Shown: positions 31,949 through 43,272, counted from the first letter of the stretch. The stretch is 64,000 nucleotides of DNA from Nitzschia sp. DOCU1 (GCA_951394045.1 OX595986.1:3191534-3255533), one strand, 5' to 3'. The notes: generated by a model from the sequence alone, not told the origin. Made by a program: numbers and translations.

Positions 31949-33913
31949 TCATGACGATGAAGTCGCTTTTCGCTTCTCGGGGTCATGCTTGGAGGTCCCA
32001 GGTAAAAATTGATCAAAGTGATCCCATATGTGGTAACGGGCAAACCAGTTCGTCAACGAGTGTTCCGTTGTGCCGGCGCACTTTGTTTGAATTTTGCCAA
32101 ATCGATGTTCCCAGAACTGGTCCGTTTCCACCGCCTTACCGGTCGTCTCCAAGGGAGCTAGCACCTCCTCTCTACCTTCCTTTGAGCATTTGAAGTAAAC
32201 GCAATTGTCCGATTGAAGTAATTGATGCAAATCCGAGTTGTCTCGCGCCCACTGAATGTTGTGGGTCGAATCCGTAAACGCCACTGCCCGAATGTGCGGA
32301 ACGTAGTGGTGCGATTTCTCGAGCAAGTATCGCGCAAACTGTGCCCCAGATTGGGAATGAGACAGGACATAGAGATCGCGGTTGGCAAGCGGAGGTTGAT
32401 CGGAAGAGACAACGATGTCGTCGTCTGATTCCCATCTTCGAAAAAGCCGAGCCATGGATTTTTCAAACGTCACCATGCCCAGACGATCGCCGTGGACATT
32501 GGGATCCAACATGACAACATTCATTTTTCGTTTGTTTGCTTCCCGTACAATTGGAATAGCTGTGCTGCATTCCATGCCAGACACGATAAGGTGCTGCCGA
32601 GAAAAAATACCGGCTCGAACCTTGCCCTTGCCAGTCGCAATGAGCAACGTGAGCATTTTATCCAAATTTGCTTCGTCCTTCGAAAGGGTCTTGCTGACAA
32701 GGGCACGGATCGGTTCTGGGTTATTCCCGGCTTCGCAGACAGTAACCCATTCTAGATTTCCTTCCCGAATCATGACTTCCTGGGCGTATTCTTGGCATAG
32801 TCTCGCTACTTGATCGTAGAAGTCTCCATCGGCGATGAATTCTTTGCGATTTGACAGAGTGATCATAGTGTTTGATTCAGCATGAAACAAACGAGTCATG
32901 GTACTCAGAGACTCAGACTCTTCCGAACCAGTCGACGATGCCGTCGCTGTGGTGGTCTCGTCTTCTTCTCTTTCTTTTCTATCATCCGCTTCAGTCAAAC
33001 CAGGGACTTCCGAATGAATGGACTTTCCGTGCTTATCATCGCCATGTGCAATCGGTACGGATCGGAATTCTAACCCCACCGCTCGGAGTCCTTCTCCCCC
33101 CTTGAGATCTTTCATAATGGCGATGGATTGACGTACGAGTTGCTTGTGTTCCTCGTCGTCCAAACAACCCCGCAATAAAACACCACCCCGAACTTTGGGT
33201 GTTACCGAAAGAGTCGGTGCCGAACTTCGTATAGACGAACTCCCTACTTGTGGGGCATGCGGAAACACAATTCCCTCCACTTCATTCAACTTGCTCCCGA
33301 CAGCGTTCCCAGCAGAATGAAAGGCGCTAGCGATTCGGTCCAAGACTTTTAGTCCATTCTTTCGCAATCCGCGAAAAGACCGGCGTTTGGAGCTGGACGA
33401 ACTGCTATTGCTAGCAGTAGAATCTGCCCTAAAAAGAGTCTTGAAGCGCCCCTTGGGTGACGCCGGAGTAAGGGACCCCAGAGAGTCAGAGTGACTCATA
33501 CTGCGGGATATTCGACTGGCCTCTTCAAGTGATGTAGCCTTTTCTAATAATTCCTGCGTCATAGCATATTGACTCAACTCTTCTTGCGACGCCACAGTCG
33601 TGAGGGCTCCGGTCTTTCTCGATTCGCCCAGGCCTGATGCACAGGAAACTGCAGAAGATGAAGCTGTGTTGCCCATCTTTCCTCGACGGTTCCTGGGAGA
33701 CTGAGAAGCCGACGAATGACGAAACGATCGACTTGAGCCGTCTTCTCCAGTAGATTGGTTTTCGTCTTTCAGAACGCTACCACCCGGAATGAGGTGATCC
33801 CCTGGTTCGGGGTTATTATGATTCTTATCAGATGATAGAACGTTTTCCTTTTCTTGGCTGTTTAGATTGTGGTCCACCTTTGGTACCACGTGATCTATCA
33901 GGGCTTTCAGCAT
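31949..33913 (-). CDS. Arb2-domain protein
   Basis: A single-exon frame. The ATG at 33913 gives 654 aa; an in-frame ATG at 34012 would add 33 residues. The first half is Ser-rich and disordered with basic patches. The C-terminal half (about residues 300-650) looks like the alpha/beta-hydrolase-related Arb2/FAM172 domain: VRAGIFSRQHLIVSGMECST, VMLDPNVHGDRLG and LYVLSHSQSGAQFARYLLE, the last holding a nucleophile-elbow-like S-x-S-x-G. In fission yeast Arb2 is part of the Argonaute siRNA chaperone complex, and related domains sit at the C-terminus of class II histone deacetylases; FAM172A links Argonaute and splicing. By this analogy a role in RNA- or chromatin-based silencing is possible but unproven. 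It is divergent to MTR4. Confidence 0.65.
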   Translation of the reverse strand: MLKALIDHVVPKVDHNLNSQEKENVLSSDKNHNNPEPGDHLIPGGSVLKDENQSTGEDGSSRSFRHSSASQSPRNRRGKMGNTASSSAVSCASGLGESRKTGALTTVASQEELSQYAMTQELLEKATSLEEASRISRSMSHSDSLGSLTPASPKGRFKTLFRADSTASNSSSSSSKRRSFRGLRKNGLKVLDRIASAFHSAGNAVGSKLNEVEGIVFPHAPQVGSSSIRSSAPTLSVTPKVRGGVLLRGCLDDEEHKQLVRQSIAIMKDLKGGEGLRAVGLEFRSVPIAHGDDKHGKSIHSEVPGLTEADDRKEREEDETTTATASSTGSEESESLSTMTRLFHAESNTMITLSNRKEFIADGDFYDQVARLCQEYAQEVMIREGNLEWVTVCEAGNNPEPIRALVSKTLSKDEANLDKMLTLLIATGKGKVRAGIFSRQHLIVSGMECSTAIPIVREANKRKMNVVMLDPNVHGDRLGMVTFEKSMARLFRRWESDDDIVVSSDQPPLANRDLYVLSHSQSGAQFARYLLEKSHHYVPHIRAVAFTDSTHNIQWARDNSDLHQLLQSDNCVYFKCSKEGREEVLAPLETTGKAVETDQFWEHRFGKIQTKCAGTTEHSLTNWFARYHIWDHFDQFLPGTSKHDPEKRKATSSS

Positions 33914-34423
33914 TGAAAATGCAAATAAGAACCTGGTGTCTCTATAGTGGAACACGAGATGAGATGATGACGACGATGCCTTGATGGAAGTCTTGTGATG
34001 GTCTTTTTGCATTTGTTCACACGACGTGGCACACGAGTTGAAGTCGTGGACTGCCAAGTGCCCATTTTCACGGCGGCATATCCCGCGCCGGCTATTTCAT
34101 TCGGCAATTTGTGCGGTTCGAGCGCGCCCTTCCAACGGGCTGAGATGTTCCTCCGAATTGAAATTTGATTGGCTCTCCGAAAGGCGTGACATGCGACGTT
34201 CGCAAAATAGTCTGCCCAGATGTCCGTGGGATTGATTGTTTGGAATGACACATTCGACTACTTTTCGACCATCGATCTCTTGGATCCGAAACAAAATCAG
34301 CGAAAAAATCTTACGGCGAGACTACCACCACCATGGTGAAAAGCATAGCTGCAACCTCCACTATCGGCTACCGTTGTTTACCCGTGATTCTCTCCAAATC
34401 ACGGTCAGAAGTACACAATAGCC
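33914..34423. other. Divergent intergenic region (Arb2-domain gene / MTR4)
   Basis: About 500 bases, partly the possible N-terminal extension of the Arb2-domain protein (to 34012). The remainder must contain two promoters; no other gene is seen. Confidence 0.4.
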
Positions 34424-37400
34424 ATGGCGGATGAGCTGGATGATCTCTTTGGCGCCATTGATGGCGACGAAGGTCAGGTCGTCGAAGAGGCCCAAGATGA
34501 CAGCCGCAAGCCGATGGCCGCCACGAAAATGAGCGAGGGATCCTCCAGCGATGTGGCCATGACAGACTCTAATAAAACTCCAGACGAAGAGTCTGCCAGT
34601 CGAGTCTACGCGAGTGTCATGTACGCGACAACAGCATCCAGGATGCGAGAAGGAGAAGCTGGCAAAGTTGTAGATCGCAGCAAAGAAGCAAAAGACGACA
34701 AGACTCTAAAGGCCGAAGAAGCGTCGAGCAAACAAAACATTGCCACTGGAACATCACATGACAAGACGGTACGATCCTATTCTGCCTATCCCAAGAATTT
34801 ACCAGAAGGACACACGTTACCGACTCCGAAACCCAGTGATAAACCTGCCAAAACGTATCCCTACACACTCGATCCCTTTCAGGAGCAAGCCATTGGCTAC
34901 ATTGAAAAGGAAGAATCCGTGCTGGTGGCAGCGCATACATCGGCAGGAAAAACGACAGTCGCCGAGTATGCTATTGCAAAGTCTTTGAACAATGGTCAAC
35001 GTGTGGTCTACACGTCGCCGATCAAGGCCTTGTCGAATCAAAAGTTTCGCGACTTGCAAGAGGAGTTTGGAGACGTGGGATTGATGACGGGGGATATCAC
35101 CATCAATCCTACGGCGACATGTCTAGTAATGACAACAGAGGTGAGTGAGAGCATAGCAGTCTGTGTGTGTTTACAAAAAGAGGATACCTGACAGGACATC
35201 GGTCCACTTTCCAATCGCAACTTAGATTCTTCGAAGCATGTTGTATCGCGGGTCGGAGCTCATGCGCGAGGTGGCTTGGGTCATCTATGACGAGGGTACG
35301 TTACGTTATGGATGCACACGTCTAGTTGCTCTCGAACTGTTGACCTCACTAGCACCTTTGGACATTATTATCGGTTGCAGTCCACTATATGCGCGATTCG
35401 GAACGAGGTGTTGTCTGGGAGGAGTCTATTATCCTACTGCCGCATCGAGTTCGGTTTGTCTTTTTGAGCGCAACCATTCCGAATGCCTCACAGTTTGCTG
35501 ACTGGATCTGTGAAATTCATCACCAACCCTGCCATGTCGTCTATACCAACTTTCGCCCAGTACCTCTTCAACATTACATTTTCCCCCAAGGCGGCGAGGG
35601 ATTGCATCTTGTGGTCGACGAAAAGGGAAAGTTTCGAGAAGCCAACTTTCAAAAGGCCATGGCCACGCTACAATCAGGAAGCGTGGATGCAGCCGCGGCC
35701 GATGCCATGTTGGGATCGGGGAATGCCAAGAAGCGGAAACGTGGCGGTGGTGGAGGCAAGAATGGACAGTTTAGCGACTTGCATCGGATTGTCAAACTCA
35801 TCATGGAGCGAAACTTGAACCCAGTCATTGTCTTTTCCTTTTCCAAGAAAGATTGCGAAAGATTTGCATTGGCGTTGAATAAAGAAGACTACACCGATGA
35901 TGTCGAAAAGGATTTGATATCGCAAGTCTACAGCAACGCTATTGAATCCCTTAGCGAAGACGACCAAAAACTCCCGCAAGTAATGGCTTTACTACCCCTG
36001 TTGAAACGAGGTATTGGTGTCCACCATGGTGGGCTGCTACCGATCCTAAAGGAGATTGTGGAGATCTTGTTTGCCGAAAGTTTGATCAAATGTCTCTTTG
36101 CGACGGAAACCTTTAGTATTGGTATCAACATGCCCGCCAAAACGGTAGTTTTTACCAATACGAGAAAATGGGACGGAAAAGATTTTCGGTAGGTGAATGA
36201 TCATTTGTTGGCTTTGTTATCACGGCTGTGTCGATCTGACTCGTGTGTATGTTACAGTTGGGTGACATCTGGGGAATACATTCAAATGAGTGGTAAGTAT
36301 TTTCCTGCACGCATTTCATTTCATTTGTATGGATCAGCAGACATGCTCACGGATTTGCTCTGCAGGACGCGCCGGACGTCGAGGAAAGGATGACCGAGGT
36401 TTGGTCATTCAGATGTTAGACGAAAAAATGGAGCCGGCAGTTTGCAAAGGCATCCTGTACGGTGACCCTGATCCATTGAACTCGAGCTACCGAATCTCGT
36501 ACAATATGCTTCTCAATCTCATGCGAGTCGAAGATGTCGAACCCGAATTCCTCCTTCGCGCTTCCTTTCATCAATTCCAGAAAGAGACCGAGGTTCCTGG
36601 TTTAATTGCACAAGCCGAGGACCTTGAACAAGAGGCGGCTTCTGTCGAGCTGGGCTCGGAAGAGGAAGCAAAACTAGTCAAGGAACACTATCAACTGGAC
36701 CAACAACTTCTGGTCATAAAAAGCAAGATTTCGAAAATGATACAACAACCAGAGTACATCCTGAAGTATCTTAAAGTTGCAGGTAGATTCCTTGATATTA
36801 CGATTGACGGCGAGAACTTTGGTTGGGGTATTCTGACTTCCTGCAAAAAGAAAACTGGCACGGGTGCAGGTGGAGAGGCGGGCAAACTAGCCGCAATGAC
36901 AAATGAGCCAACCTATACACTCGAGGTCCTGTTGTTCTGCGTGGATCGCCACTTTGACGACGTTGGGGCCAAGGAAAAGGAGCAAGACGCCAAAGATGCA
37001 CCTCTTTTGTGGCGAGGAACTACCGTGCATTGTCGTCCAGTGAAGGAAGGAGTCGACGACCCCGATTTAGTCTCAATGCGAGTTTTTTCAGTCGGCCTGG
37101 AAAATATCGAACGGGTCTCCTCTGTGCGTATTTTCACGCCCCAAGCTGTGAATTCTTTGGAAGCAAGAAAGAAGATCGCGTTGTCTGTAAAAGAGGTGCA
37201 CAAACGCTTCCCAAATGGTCCACCTCTTCTCGATCCCATCAAAGACCTTGGTGTTGATGCTGCAAGTTTCAATGTCTTGATCGAACGTGCCGAGGCCCTC
37301 ACGACGAGAATTGACGAGCTTCGGCAGACAACGGGGTGGGATGAAGAGAAGCAAGTCAATCTTGTTCGGGCATACGAGAGGAAACTCGAACTAACGGAGC

Positions 37401-38314
37401 GCGCGCGTCTCCTCCGCAGCGAAGCCAGAAGTTGTCAAACAATGGCACTGAAGGATGAGCTGAAAAAGATGAAGAGAGTTCTGAAGAAGCTCGGACACGT
37501 CGATGCAAACGGGGTCATCCAGACTAAGGGGCGAACTGCTTGCGAGCTGAACACCGCGGATGAGCTTGTCGTCACTGAACTCATTTTCACGAATGTTTTC
37601 AAACCGCTGACAGTGGAGCAGTGTGTTGCATTGCTTTCCTCCATGACATATGATGAGCGAAACAAAAACGAGGACGACCCAACCCAGGGCCTGAAAAGTT
37701 TTCTACTAAATCCGTTCTACAAGCTTCAGGAGGTGGCCAAGACCGTCGCGCAAGTTCAAGCTTCGTGCGGTCTCGATGTAGACGAAGACGAATTCCTTGA
37801 AAAGTTCAACCCTGGAATGTAAGTGTTTGCGATGCACGAATATGACTATTTTTGCGATGATTATGAAATTTCTTGTTGCGTCGGCGAACTCTCTTGAGCC
37901 GCGTTGCTTCGGCAACGGAGCTCGTTTGTTTGCACCACGGTGCGACCCTAGCTGGCGCTGTCGCCACTGAGGAACTCGAAAAGCGACCATACTCTCTGAG
38001 CAACCCCCCTTGGCCGCTGCATGTAATGTTCGAATGCTTTCCAACTCTCACTCACAAATCGTTTGCTCTATCCACATTACAGGATGGAGGCTGTATTTGC
38101 GTGGTGCAAGGGAGCCAAGTTTGTGGAAGTACAAAAGCTCACCGGATCGTTCGAAGGTACCACCATCCGCACCCTGCGCAGATTGGAAGAGCTCATCCGA
38201 CAGATTACCAACGCCGCCAAGGCCTTTGGGGACAAGGAGCTTGAAGCCAAGTTCGAGGAAGGAAGCAAACTGCTCAAGCGGGATATCGTCTTTTGTAGTT
38301 CATTGTACTTGTAG
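34424..38314 (+). CDS. MTR4: Nuclear exosome / TRAMP RNA helicase MTR4
   Basis: Six exons: 34424-35140, 35226-35295, 35381-36188, 36258-36292, 36366-37818, 38083-38314. All phases agree and give 1104 aa. MTR4 (SKIV2L2) unwinds and feeds RNA into the nuclear exosome, alone or in the TRAMP complex. Visible: acidic N-terminus, motif [16 protein letters not shown] (about residue 169), [30 protein letters not shown], the DEVHYMRD box assembled across intron 2, FLSATIPNA, the helicase-C region [13 protein letters not shown] and [24 protein letters not shown] assembled across introns 3-4, then the arch/stalk and the DSHCT C-terminus ([27 protein letters not shown]). The last intron is unusually long (264 nt). 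The gene is convergent with the BRCT gene, stops 22 bases apart. Confidence 0.95.
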
Positions 38315-38336
38315 ATGTATAATAAGCCTTGTCGAT

Positions 38337-38993
38337 TCAAGAACATCCAGTAGAGCACCATTGGCAATCTTTTTCGGTTCCATTCTCGTGACAGACGCAA
38401 CTACAGCCGAACGACACCGCCTCAGTCCATCCTGTATTGGGATCGACTTCTGCGACAGGGCCAGTTTCGTCTGCGTTTTCACGCTTGGAAATTGCATCTT
38501 TCGCTTGGTCCTCCAACCGAAAAGGCGACATATCCACTTGTTTCCCTGACGTACGACATTCTAGTAACCAAGCCACATCGACAATCGGAATCTTTTTCTT
38601 GTAGGCCTTTCGAACTCTTTGCGTCGCTTTTTCAACAGCGGAACGAGTGCACAAAAGCAGCTGGACACGTTTGCTCACTTGGCTAGTGACTTGTGCCCCC
38701 ATGCCTTTGCTCAGCTGACACACCTCGTGGTACCCAGAGGCGCCGTCGTCGTCATCTTTCTCGGCGGCTGCCTTTCCGACGGAGCCGTCTTTGAGAGTTG
38801 AAACAGATATCACGAGGCCACGGAGAGGCTGAAGTTGCTTTTGCTTCTTAGTCGAGGGATCGGCCTCGTCAGTAGACCGAGGCGAACCTTCGGCAATGTC
38901 TGCCTTTCGCTTTCGTTTGGATCGTTTCTTCTTCCGTCGATCAGAAATGTCCGCCGATTTGGAGGGTGGGCCCGTCGCAGGTTGTTTGTCCAT
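38337..38993 (-). CDS. BRCT-domain nuclear protein
   Basis: A single-exon 218-aa protein from ATG 38993. The N-terminus is strongly basic (RRKKKRSKRKRKAD, a clear nuclear localisation type). One BRCT-like domain spans about residues 55-165: LRGLVISVSTLKDG, a Gly-rich strand (LSKGMGAQVTSQVSKRVQLLLC), KKIPIVDVAWLLEC with the conserved Trp, then DMSPF. The C-terminus ends in a short Cys/His cluster (GCSCVCHE ... CQWCSTGC) that could bind zinc. BRCT domains bind phosphopeptides in DNA-damage signalling; no partner can be named. Confidence 0.75.
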   Translation of the reverse strand: MDKQPATGPPSKSADISDRRKKKRSKRKRKADIAEGSPRSTDEADPSTKKQKQLQPLRGLVISVSTLKDGSVGKAAAEKDDDDGASGYHEVCQLSKGMGAQVTSQVSKRVQLLLCTRSAVEKATQRVRKAYKKKIPIVDVAWLLECRTSGKQVDMSPFRLEDQAKDAISKRENADETGPVAEVDPNTGWTEAVSFGCSCVCHENGTEKDCQWCSTGCS

Positions 38994-39450
38994 TGTCAAC
39001 CGTTTCCCACCAAGTTTGCGCTGTACTGACCAAGCCTACCTACTTTTCAAAAGTCTCCAAGAATACGCGAAGCTAGTCGTCGTCCTAACTTCGGCAGTTG
39101 TAACATTGCAGGTCTGATCCATCATGGTGGCAACACAAAAAAAAACAAAAAAGGTGGTCGACGGTTGGCGGACAGCCACGCAAATCGACCGATAGGACCG
39201 GTTTTGTCGACATCCTCCAATACTGGGGTAGCTATGATACATCGCCGTTACGATACTTGAAACAAAGTACACTAATATTAGTGGGACGAAGATAGTGACG
39301 GTGATGCTATTGAAACAAAGTATACGTTCTGATAATGACAAAAAGAAGGGAGGCAAAAACCATGATCTTCGCAATACCCTCTATTATGCAACAAGCATCA
39401 GTTCGATAAAACCCCGAACTCGGAATACCACGCTCACTCATGGATACTTT
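38994..39450. other. Intergenic, nothing recognised
   Basis: About 460 bases upstream of the BRCT gene and downstream of the next minus-strand gene. An A-rich tract lies at about 39138-39150. No gene is seen. Confidence 0.4.
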
Positions 39451-40188
39451 TTAGTTCATTCCCCCCATCTTTTGTGCAATGGCCGACTGTAGCGCTTGCA
39501 ATTCCATCTCGTCGGGCAAACGCCCGTGCTCTTGTTGAAATCGTTGCAATATCTGTTGCATGAGCATTGCCATAAACCCACCAGCTTCGTCCTCTTCGTC
39601 GTCGTCCTCGTCCGATTCGCCTTCTACTTCATCCTCTTGTTCTTCACTCTCCATGCCATCCTCTTCTTCCTCGTCCAAGTCTTCACTGACCACGGCTTTG
39701 GGAGCTTCCACATCTGTCCGCGCTGCAAACTTGATGTACTCTTCCTTTGTATAATTCAAAAAAAACTCCTCATTCGACTTGGTAGCAAAGGTATCAACAT
39801 CATCACTCTCTCCTTCCTCTTCAGCGGCCACACGCAGCAACAAAATATCGCCACGTACTTGAGCCTCATCAAAGGGCGGCTGCAACTTGTGTTGGTTCAA
39901 TACTACGCCATTATCAGTATTTTCCTTGTCCTGATTACGGAGGCACATGAGCATGATTCCTTCCTCTTCGTATTGTCCCAAGAAAGTAAACGCCCCACCC
40001 AATAGCTGTTGCACCATTTGTTTCTGGGGCGTGGTGTCGACTTGCACTTGCTCGACGGTCGCGTCGGGCCCCGCCTTGAGCACGACGGCCGTCACAACGG
40101 GGCCCTGAGACTTGAGCAGTTTCGAGATATCGCCGCCACCCGGAAGTGGAATGGCAGCGGGGGCAACGGCAGCTAGGGGCTGAGACAT
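39451..40188 (-). CDS. Conserved acidic protein (DUF5880-like)
   Basis: A single-exon 245-aa protein from ATG 40188. Residues 1-125 form a compact domain: GPVVTAVVLKAGPD, QMVQQLLGGAFTFLGQY, IMLMCLRNQD and LQPPFDEAQVRGDILLLRVA. Proteins with this 'PPF-x6-GDILL' block occur in algae and large DNA viruses; I believe it is DUF5880, function unknown, but could not check. A short conserved YTKEEYIKF motif and a long Glu/Asp tract follow, and a C-terminal helix (MLMQQILQRFQQEHGRLPD). No targeting signal is visible. Confidence 0.6.
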   Translation of the reverse strand: MSQPLAAVAPAAIPLPGGGDISKLLKSQGPVVTAVVLKAGPDATVEQVQVDTTPQKQMVQQLLGGAFTFLGQYEEEGIMLMCLRNQDKENTDNGVVLNQHKLQPPFDEAQVRGDILLLRVAAEEEGESDDVDTFATKSNEEFFLNYTKEEYIKFAARTDVEAPKAVVSEDLDEEEEDGMESEEQEDEVEGESDEDDDEEDEAGGFMAMLMQQILQRFQQEHGRLPDEMELQALQSAIAQKMGGMN

Positions 40189-41087
40189 TATATTGTTAAG
40201 GCTATGATGCTGTCTGGTGTCTACGACAGTATATATTCGAATACAATAAAATGCGGAGCTGCAGTACCTGTACCAAGCTTTGACAGAGGGAGTTGACGGT
40301 GCGGATCAAGAGTTCACCAATGCGAAAGGATGGGGAGGGCGTGCGCGATATCCTCGAGCTGCGCCTCCGACATTTTTTGGCGCGAAACACAATATCTTTA
40401 TCGACCATGGGTAATAACATCTATATAATACATGGATATACTACCATGTCAAATTCGCCGTTAGCGAGTCGATTTTTTACCGCAACACTCATGCGAAAAC
40501 AAGAAGTTCGAATTCTTGGGACATATCAAAAGTCTTAATAATGTCACTACTACGAGAATCTCAGTACGAGGGACACGAAAGTGGGAATAATGCTGTAGTC
40601 ACACTGGGAATAAGGGTCACTTTCTGCCCGGATTAACTATCCCTCCCCCGCGGGAAAATCTACCGTTGAGGGGTCTTGGAAATCGCAGATTGGTTCGTGC
40701 TTGGAGGCGGGAATTCCTACTCCCCTACGGGTTTTCTTGCAATACTCTGCAGCGAGCCTGCCGCGTCGTCGCCGTCATCGATCGCCGTGTTGTTCTCGCT
40801 TCAGAACTTTCAATTTGCTTCGCCCAACCACGAAAGGAGGTGCCCACTTTCTGTCTGGCCTTTTTCTTTTCTGAAGCATCGTTATCAGGTATGTTCACCA
40901 TGGTGTTTGCTCGACTAGACCGTTTTGAATCTGTCAGATACAGTCAGATTCGATGTCTATTATATTAGTTGACGCATTTGTGCCGTTGGATCCAGTTTCT
41001 TACCTCTTTTCATTGTGTTGTTTGATTCCTACAGAAAAAGAAGGAAAAGATACCGCTCACTGCCAATCTCTACGGTTAAAGTCATCC
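40189..41087. other. Intergenic plus probable 5' leader intron
   Basis: About 900 bases between divergent genes. A likely 5' UTR intron of the small secreted-protein gene lies at 40889-41034 (CAG|GTATGT ... TTCCTACAG, 146 nt). Nothing else is recognised. Confidence 0.35.
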
Positions 41088-41330
41088 ATGTTCAGCATCC
41101 GCCTAGCCCTTCTTTTGGTATTATTGGTGCTTACGCAAGCGGAATCGAAAAAGAACAACAACTATATTCGTGGAGAGAAAGTCAACCCAGCATCTCGGAT
41201 TGTTAACGGAGGAAGTCATGAAGGTATTGATAACAAGAACGATCTTTTGGAGTTTCAGACGGTAACGCGTCTTTCGGGAAGCCAGCCCGCTCAGGATGGG
41301 GCGAAGTTCAAGAAAACGCAGTGGTTTTAA
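41088..41330 (+). CDS. Small secreted protein, unknown
   Basis: An 80-aa frame from ATG 41088. It begins with a strong signal peptide (MFSIRLALLLVLLVLTQA, predicted cleavage after QA) followed by a short polar chain. The text ASRIVNGG resembles the activation site of trypsin-like proteases, but the rest does not continue as a protease, so this is probably chance or a truncated remnant. There are no cysteines in the mature part. A probable leader intron just upstream supports a transcribed gene. Function unknown. Confidence 0.45.
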   Translation: MFSIRLALLLVLLVLTQAESKKNNNYIRGEKVNPASRIVNGGSHEGIDNKNDLLEFQTVTRLSGSQPAQDGAKFKKTQWF

Positions 41331-42142
41331 TAGGATACGTGCTTGCAGCGGCACACAAGTCGCTGCGGCTTTTGGGGCGGACTGTTTCCGTTGATTGCAT
41401 GACACTACTACATGACACCATTTACATTTTGAGTGTCAGGGCCGTTTTTTCTTCTTTCGACGACCCCGACGTCCCTTGCTTTCTATGATACACATCATTT
41501 GCAGCAGCCTACTGATCCCTTGACCTTTAGCTTAAAACAAGTACTCTAGACTCAAAGGATAGTAGCAAAAGAAGCGGCCTTTACCCATCACACATCATCT
41601 TCCCTTCACCATGGTCCCTACGGAACGCGGGGGTGGTGTTCTGAAAGGTATCAAAGATCCACCAATCAGATCTTTTTTTCGTCTTGAGAGCTCGCGTTGC
41701 GATAATGTAGGACTTCGCGGTGCGTCCGGGGGTGTCATGACGTCGTCGGTTTATTTCTTGCGGCAAACGTTTTAGTGGTTAGAGGATAAGATTAGCGGTG
41801 TATGTAGTGAATATACAGAAAAACGTGCATACCCATAAATTGCACACACTACGTCGCGCGGCGGGATGTGAAATTTCGCAAGCCAAAACCTACTGTATTT
41901 CATAGATCGCGAAGCCAATCAATCATATTCCCATTAACCCCCAACCTTCCAACAAAAAGACCTTGAACAAACGAACGCAATAACATAGAGCACCCTTGTC
42001 GATTGATCGATCGACGTTTCCACCGCAAATCTTGCCTTCAAGTGCTTGATGCATCGGACTCCCAAGTACTCAATTTCCTCCTGAAGAATAGAATTTTGTC
42101 AAGCTGATTTTGCATTTTCGTTGGAAAACTGTATCCACCGAG
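41331..42142. other. Intergenic, only tiny open frames
   Basis: About 800 bases. Two overlapping minus-strand frames of 61 and 47 codons (about 41.58-41.77 kb) start near the same place; neither has a motif or clear coding character, so neither is called. Confidence 0.35.
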
Positions 42143-42940
42143 ATGATGAGCAAACTACCTGAAGAGAACAAGTCAAACTCTTCCGGCCACAACTTTAAAA
42201 AGAGGTCTTGGGAAGAGGATAACGTTGAGAACGGTACAGATCAGGGGCGGACCAAGAGAGCTGCAGTTGACGATTTATCGGCAGGTGGATGGGACGAGGA
42301 TTTGCATAAGGAGTTTGTTTCTGCTGTCTTTGAAATCGGTTTACGCAATGCATCACCTGCTGTTATATTAGAGAATATGAATCTAAAAGCGAAGGCAATC
42401 ACAAGCGAACGAGTGAAGAGTAAACTTCAGAAGTATAGAAACAACAAAGAAAAATCAAAACAAGAATACATGGATGAATACAGTGCATTCCTCGCGAGAT
42501 TAAAGGCTGTTGGATATGCAGGGATCGGAACGCAGGCTGGAAATTCACCCTTTGCTCTCTTGGAAATGATGGGCTGTGAAAAGTTACTCGGTGGGGACGC
42601 CGCCGCTTTTTTGAGCTATGCATCAATGAATGAGCAAGCAGACCAGGGGAATGGTCCGGACTCTGCTGGTAGTAATGGGGTCGCCGCGGCTTCATCGCAG
42701 CTTCTCCACAAGGACATCAACGAGTATGTCGATAACTTTGCTGGGACAGGGATACCTTTTCCCGAGCTCACAGAAGCAGAAAAGAAGTCAGCCTTGGGTT
42801 TATCCATGACACTTGTGATGGGATTGTTCATGTCGATGAATCAGCACTTGAAGACGGAACGTGTGAACGCAGAACGATTGGCGTCGGGGACGGATGTGGA
42901 GGATAATTCCAAAATGCCTGCCGTTCAGAAAGAGGTATAA
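42143..42940 (+). CDS. GARP/SHAQKYF-like Myb transcription factor
   Basis: A single-exon 265-aa protein from ATG 42143. A single Myb-like DNA-binding domain spans about residues 48-100: GWDEDLHKEFVSAVFEIGLRN, then the recognition helix ending VKSKLQKYRNNKEKSK. The S-x-LQKYR ending is the diatom variant of the SHAQKYF/SHLQKYR motif of GARP proteins. Upstream is a basic KKRSWEED stretch that may serve as nuclear signal. The C-terminal half is helical with FPELTEAEKKSALGLSMTLVMGLFMSM and no known domain. Target genes cannot be inferred. Its 3' end overlaps a short minus-strand frame by 16 bases. Confidence 0.8.
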   Translation: MMSKLPEENKSNSSGHNFKKRSWEEDNVENGTDQGRTKRAAVDDLSAGGWDEDLHKEFVSAVFEIGLRNASPAVILENMNLKAKAITSERVKSKLQKYRNNKEKSKQEYMDEYSAFLARLKAVGYAGIGTQAGNSPFALLEMMGCEKLLGGDAAAFLSYASMNEQADQGNGPDSAGSNGVAAASSQLLHKDINEYVDNFAGTGIPFPELTEAEKKSALGLSMTLVMGLFMSMNQHLKTERVNAERLASGTDVEDNSKMPAVQKEV

Positions 42941-43272
42941 TTGGGTTTGTACCTCGGTTCATCGCACAGGTTTGACGGCAAGAATCCAAGGTTTTCTCGA
43001 CAATTCGCGTATTGAAGCGGCAAGGCACCATTCTCCATCCCAACACCAGCAATAGGCGTTTGACTTGTCAAAGTGGCCATTTCCGGAGCAGGGATGTGGA
43101 TGCCTAGCGAGCGGTGACGCTGACGGCTCCACAAATGTCGCCTCAGTTTGCTTTTGGGATCATAGCGTTGCTTGTCTCTAGTAATAGTATTGCCCTTTCG
43201 CTGCAGCTGCTCCTGCCACCAGTTGTCTCGTTGAAATGATTTCTTTGTTTCGTTTGGTAGAGTGTTGAACAT
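42925..43272 (-). CDS. Hypothetical small basic protein
   Basis: A 115-codon frame from ATG 43272, convergent with and overlapping the Myb-like gene. The product is basic, Trp- and Arg-rich (DNWWQEQLQRKGN, KLRRHLWSRQRHRS) and ends PSNLCDEPRYKPNYTSF. It looks more like a protein than the other short frames here and would fit a small mitochondrial or ribosomal protein, but I recognise no family. An upstream exon is possible. Confidence 0.35.
   Translation of the reverse strand: MFNTLPNETKKSFQRDNWWQEQLQRKGNTITRDKQRYDPKSKLRRHLWSRQRHRSLGIHIPAPEMATLTSQTPIAGVGMENGALPLQYANCRENLGFLPSNLCDEPRYKPNYTSF

Noticed and set aside
41581..41766. 61-codon minus frame
   Set aside because: A second frame of similar quality overlaps it; no evidence favours either as a gene.
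42399..42695. 98-codon minus frame
   Set aside because: Antisense to the Myb-like gene with no homology.
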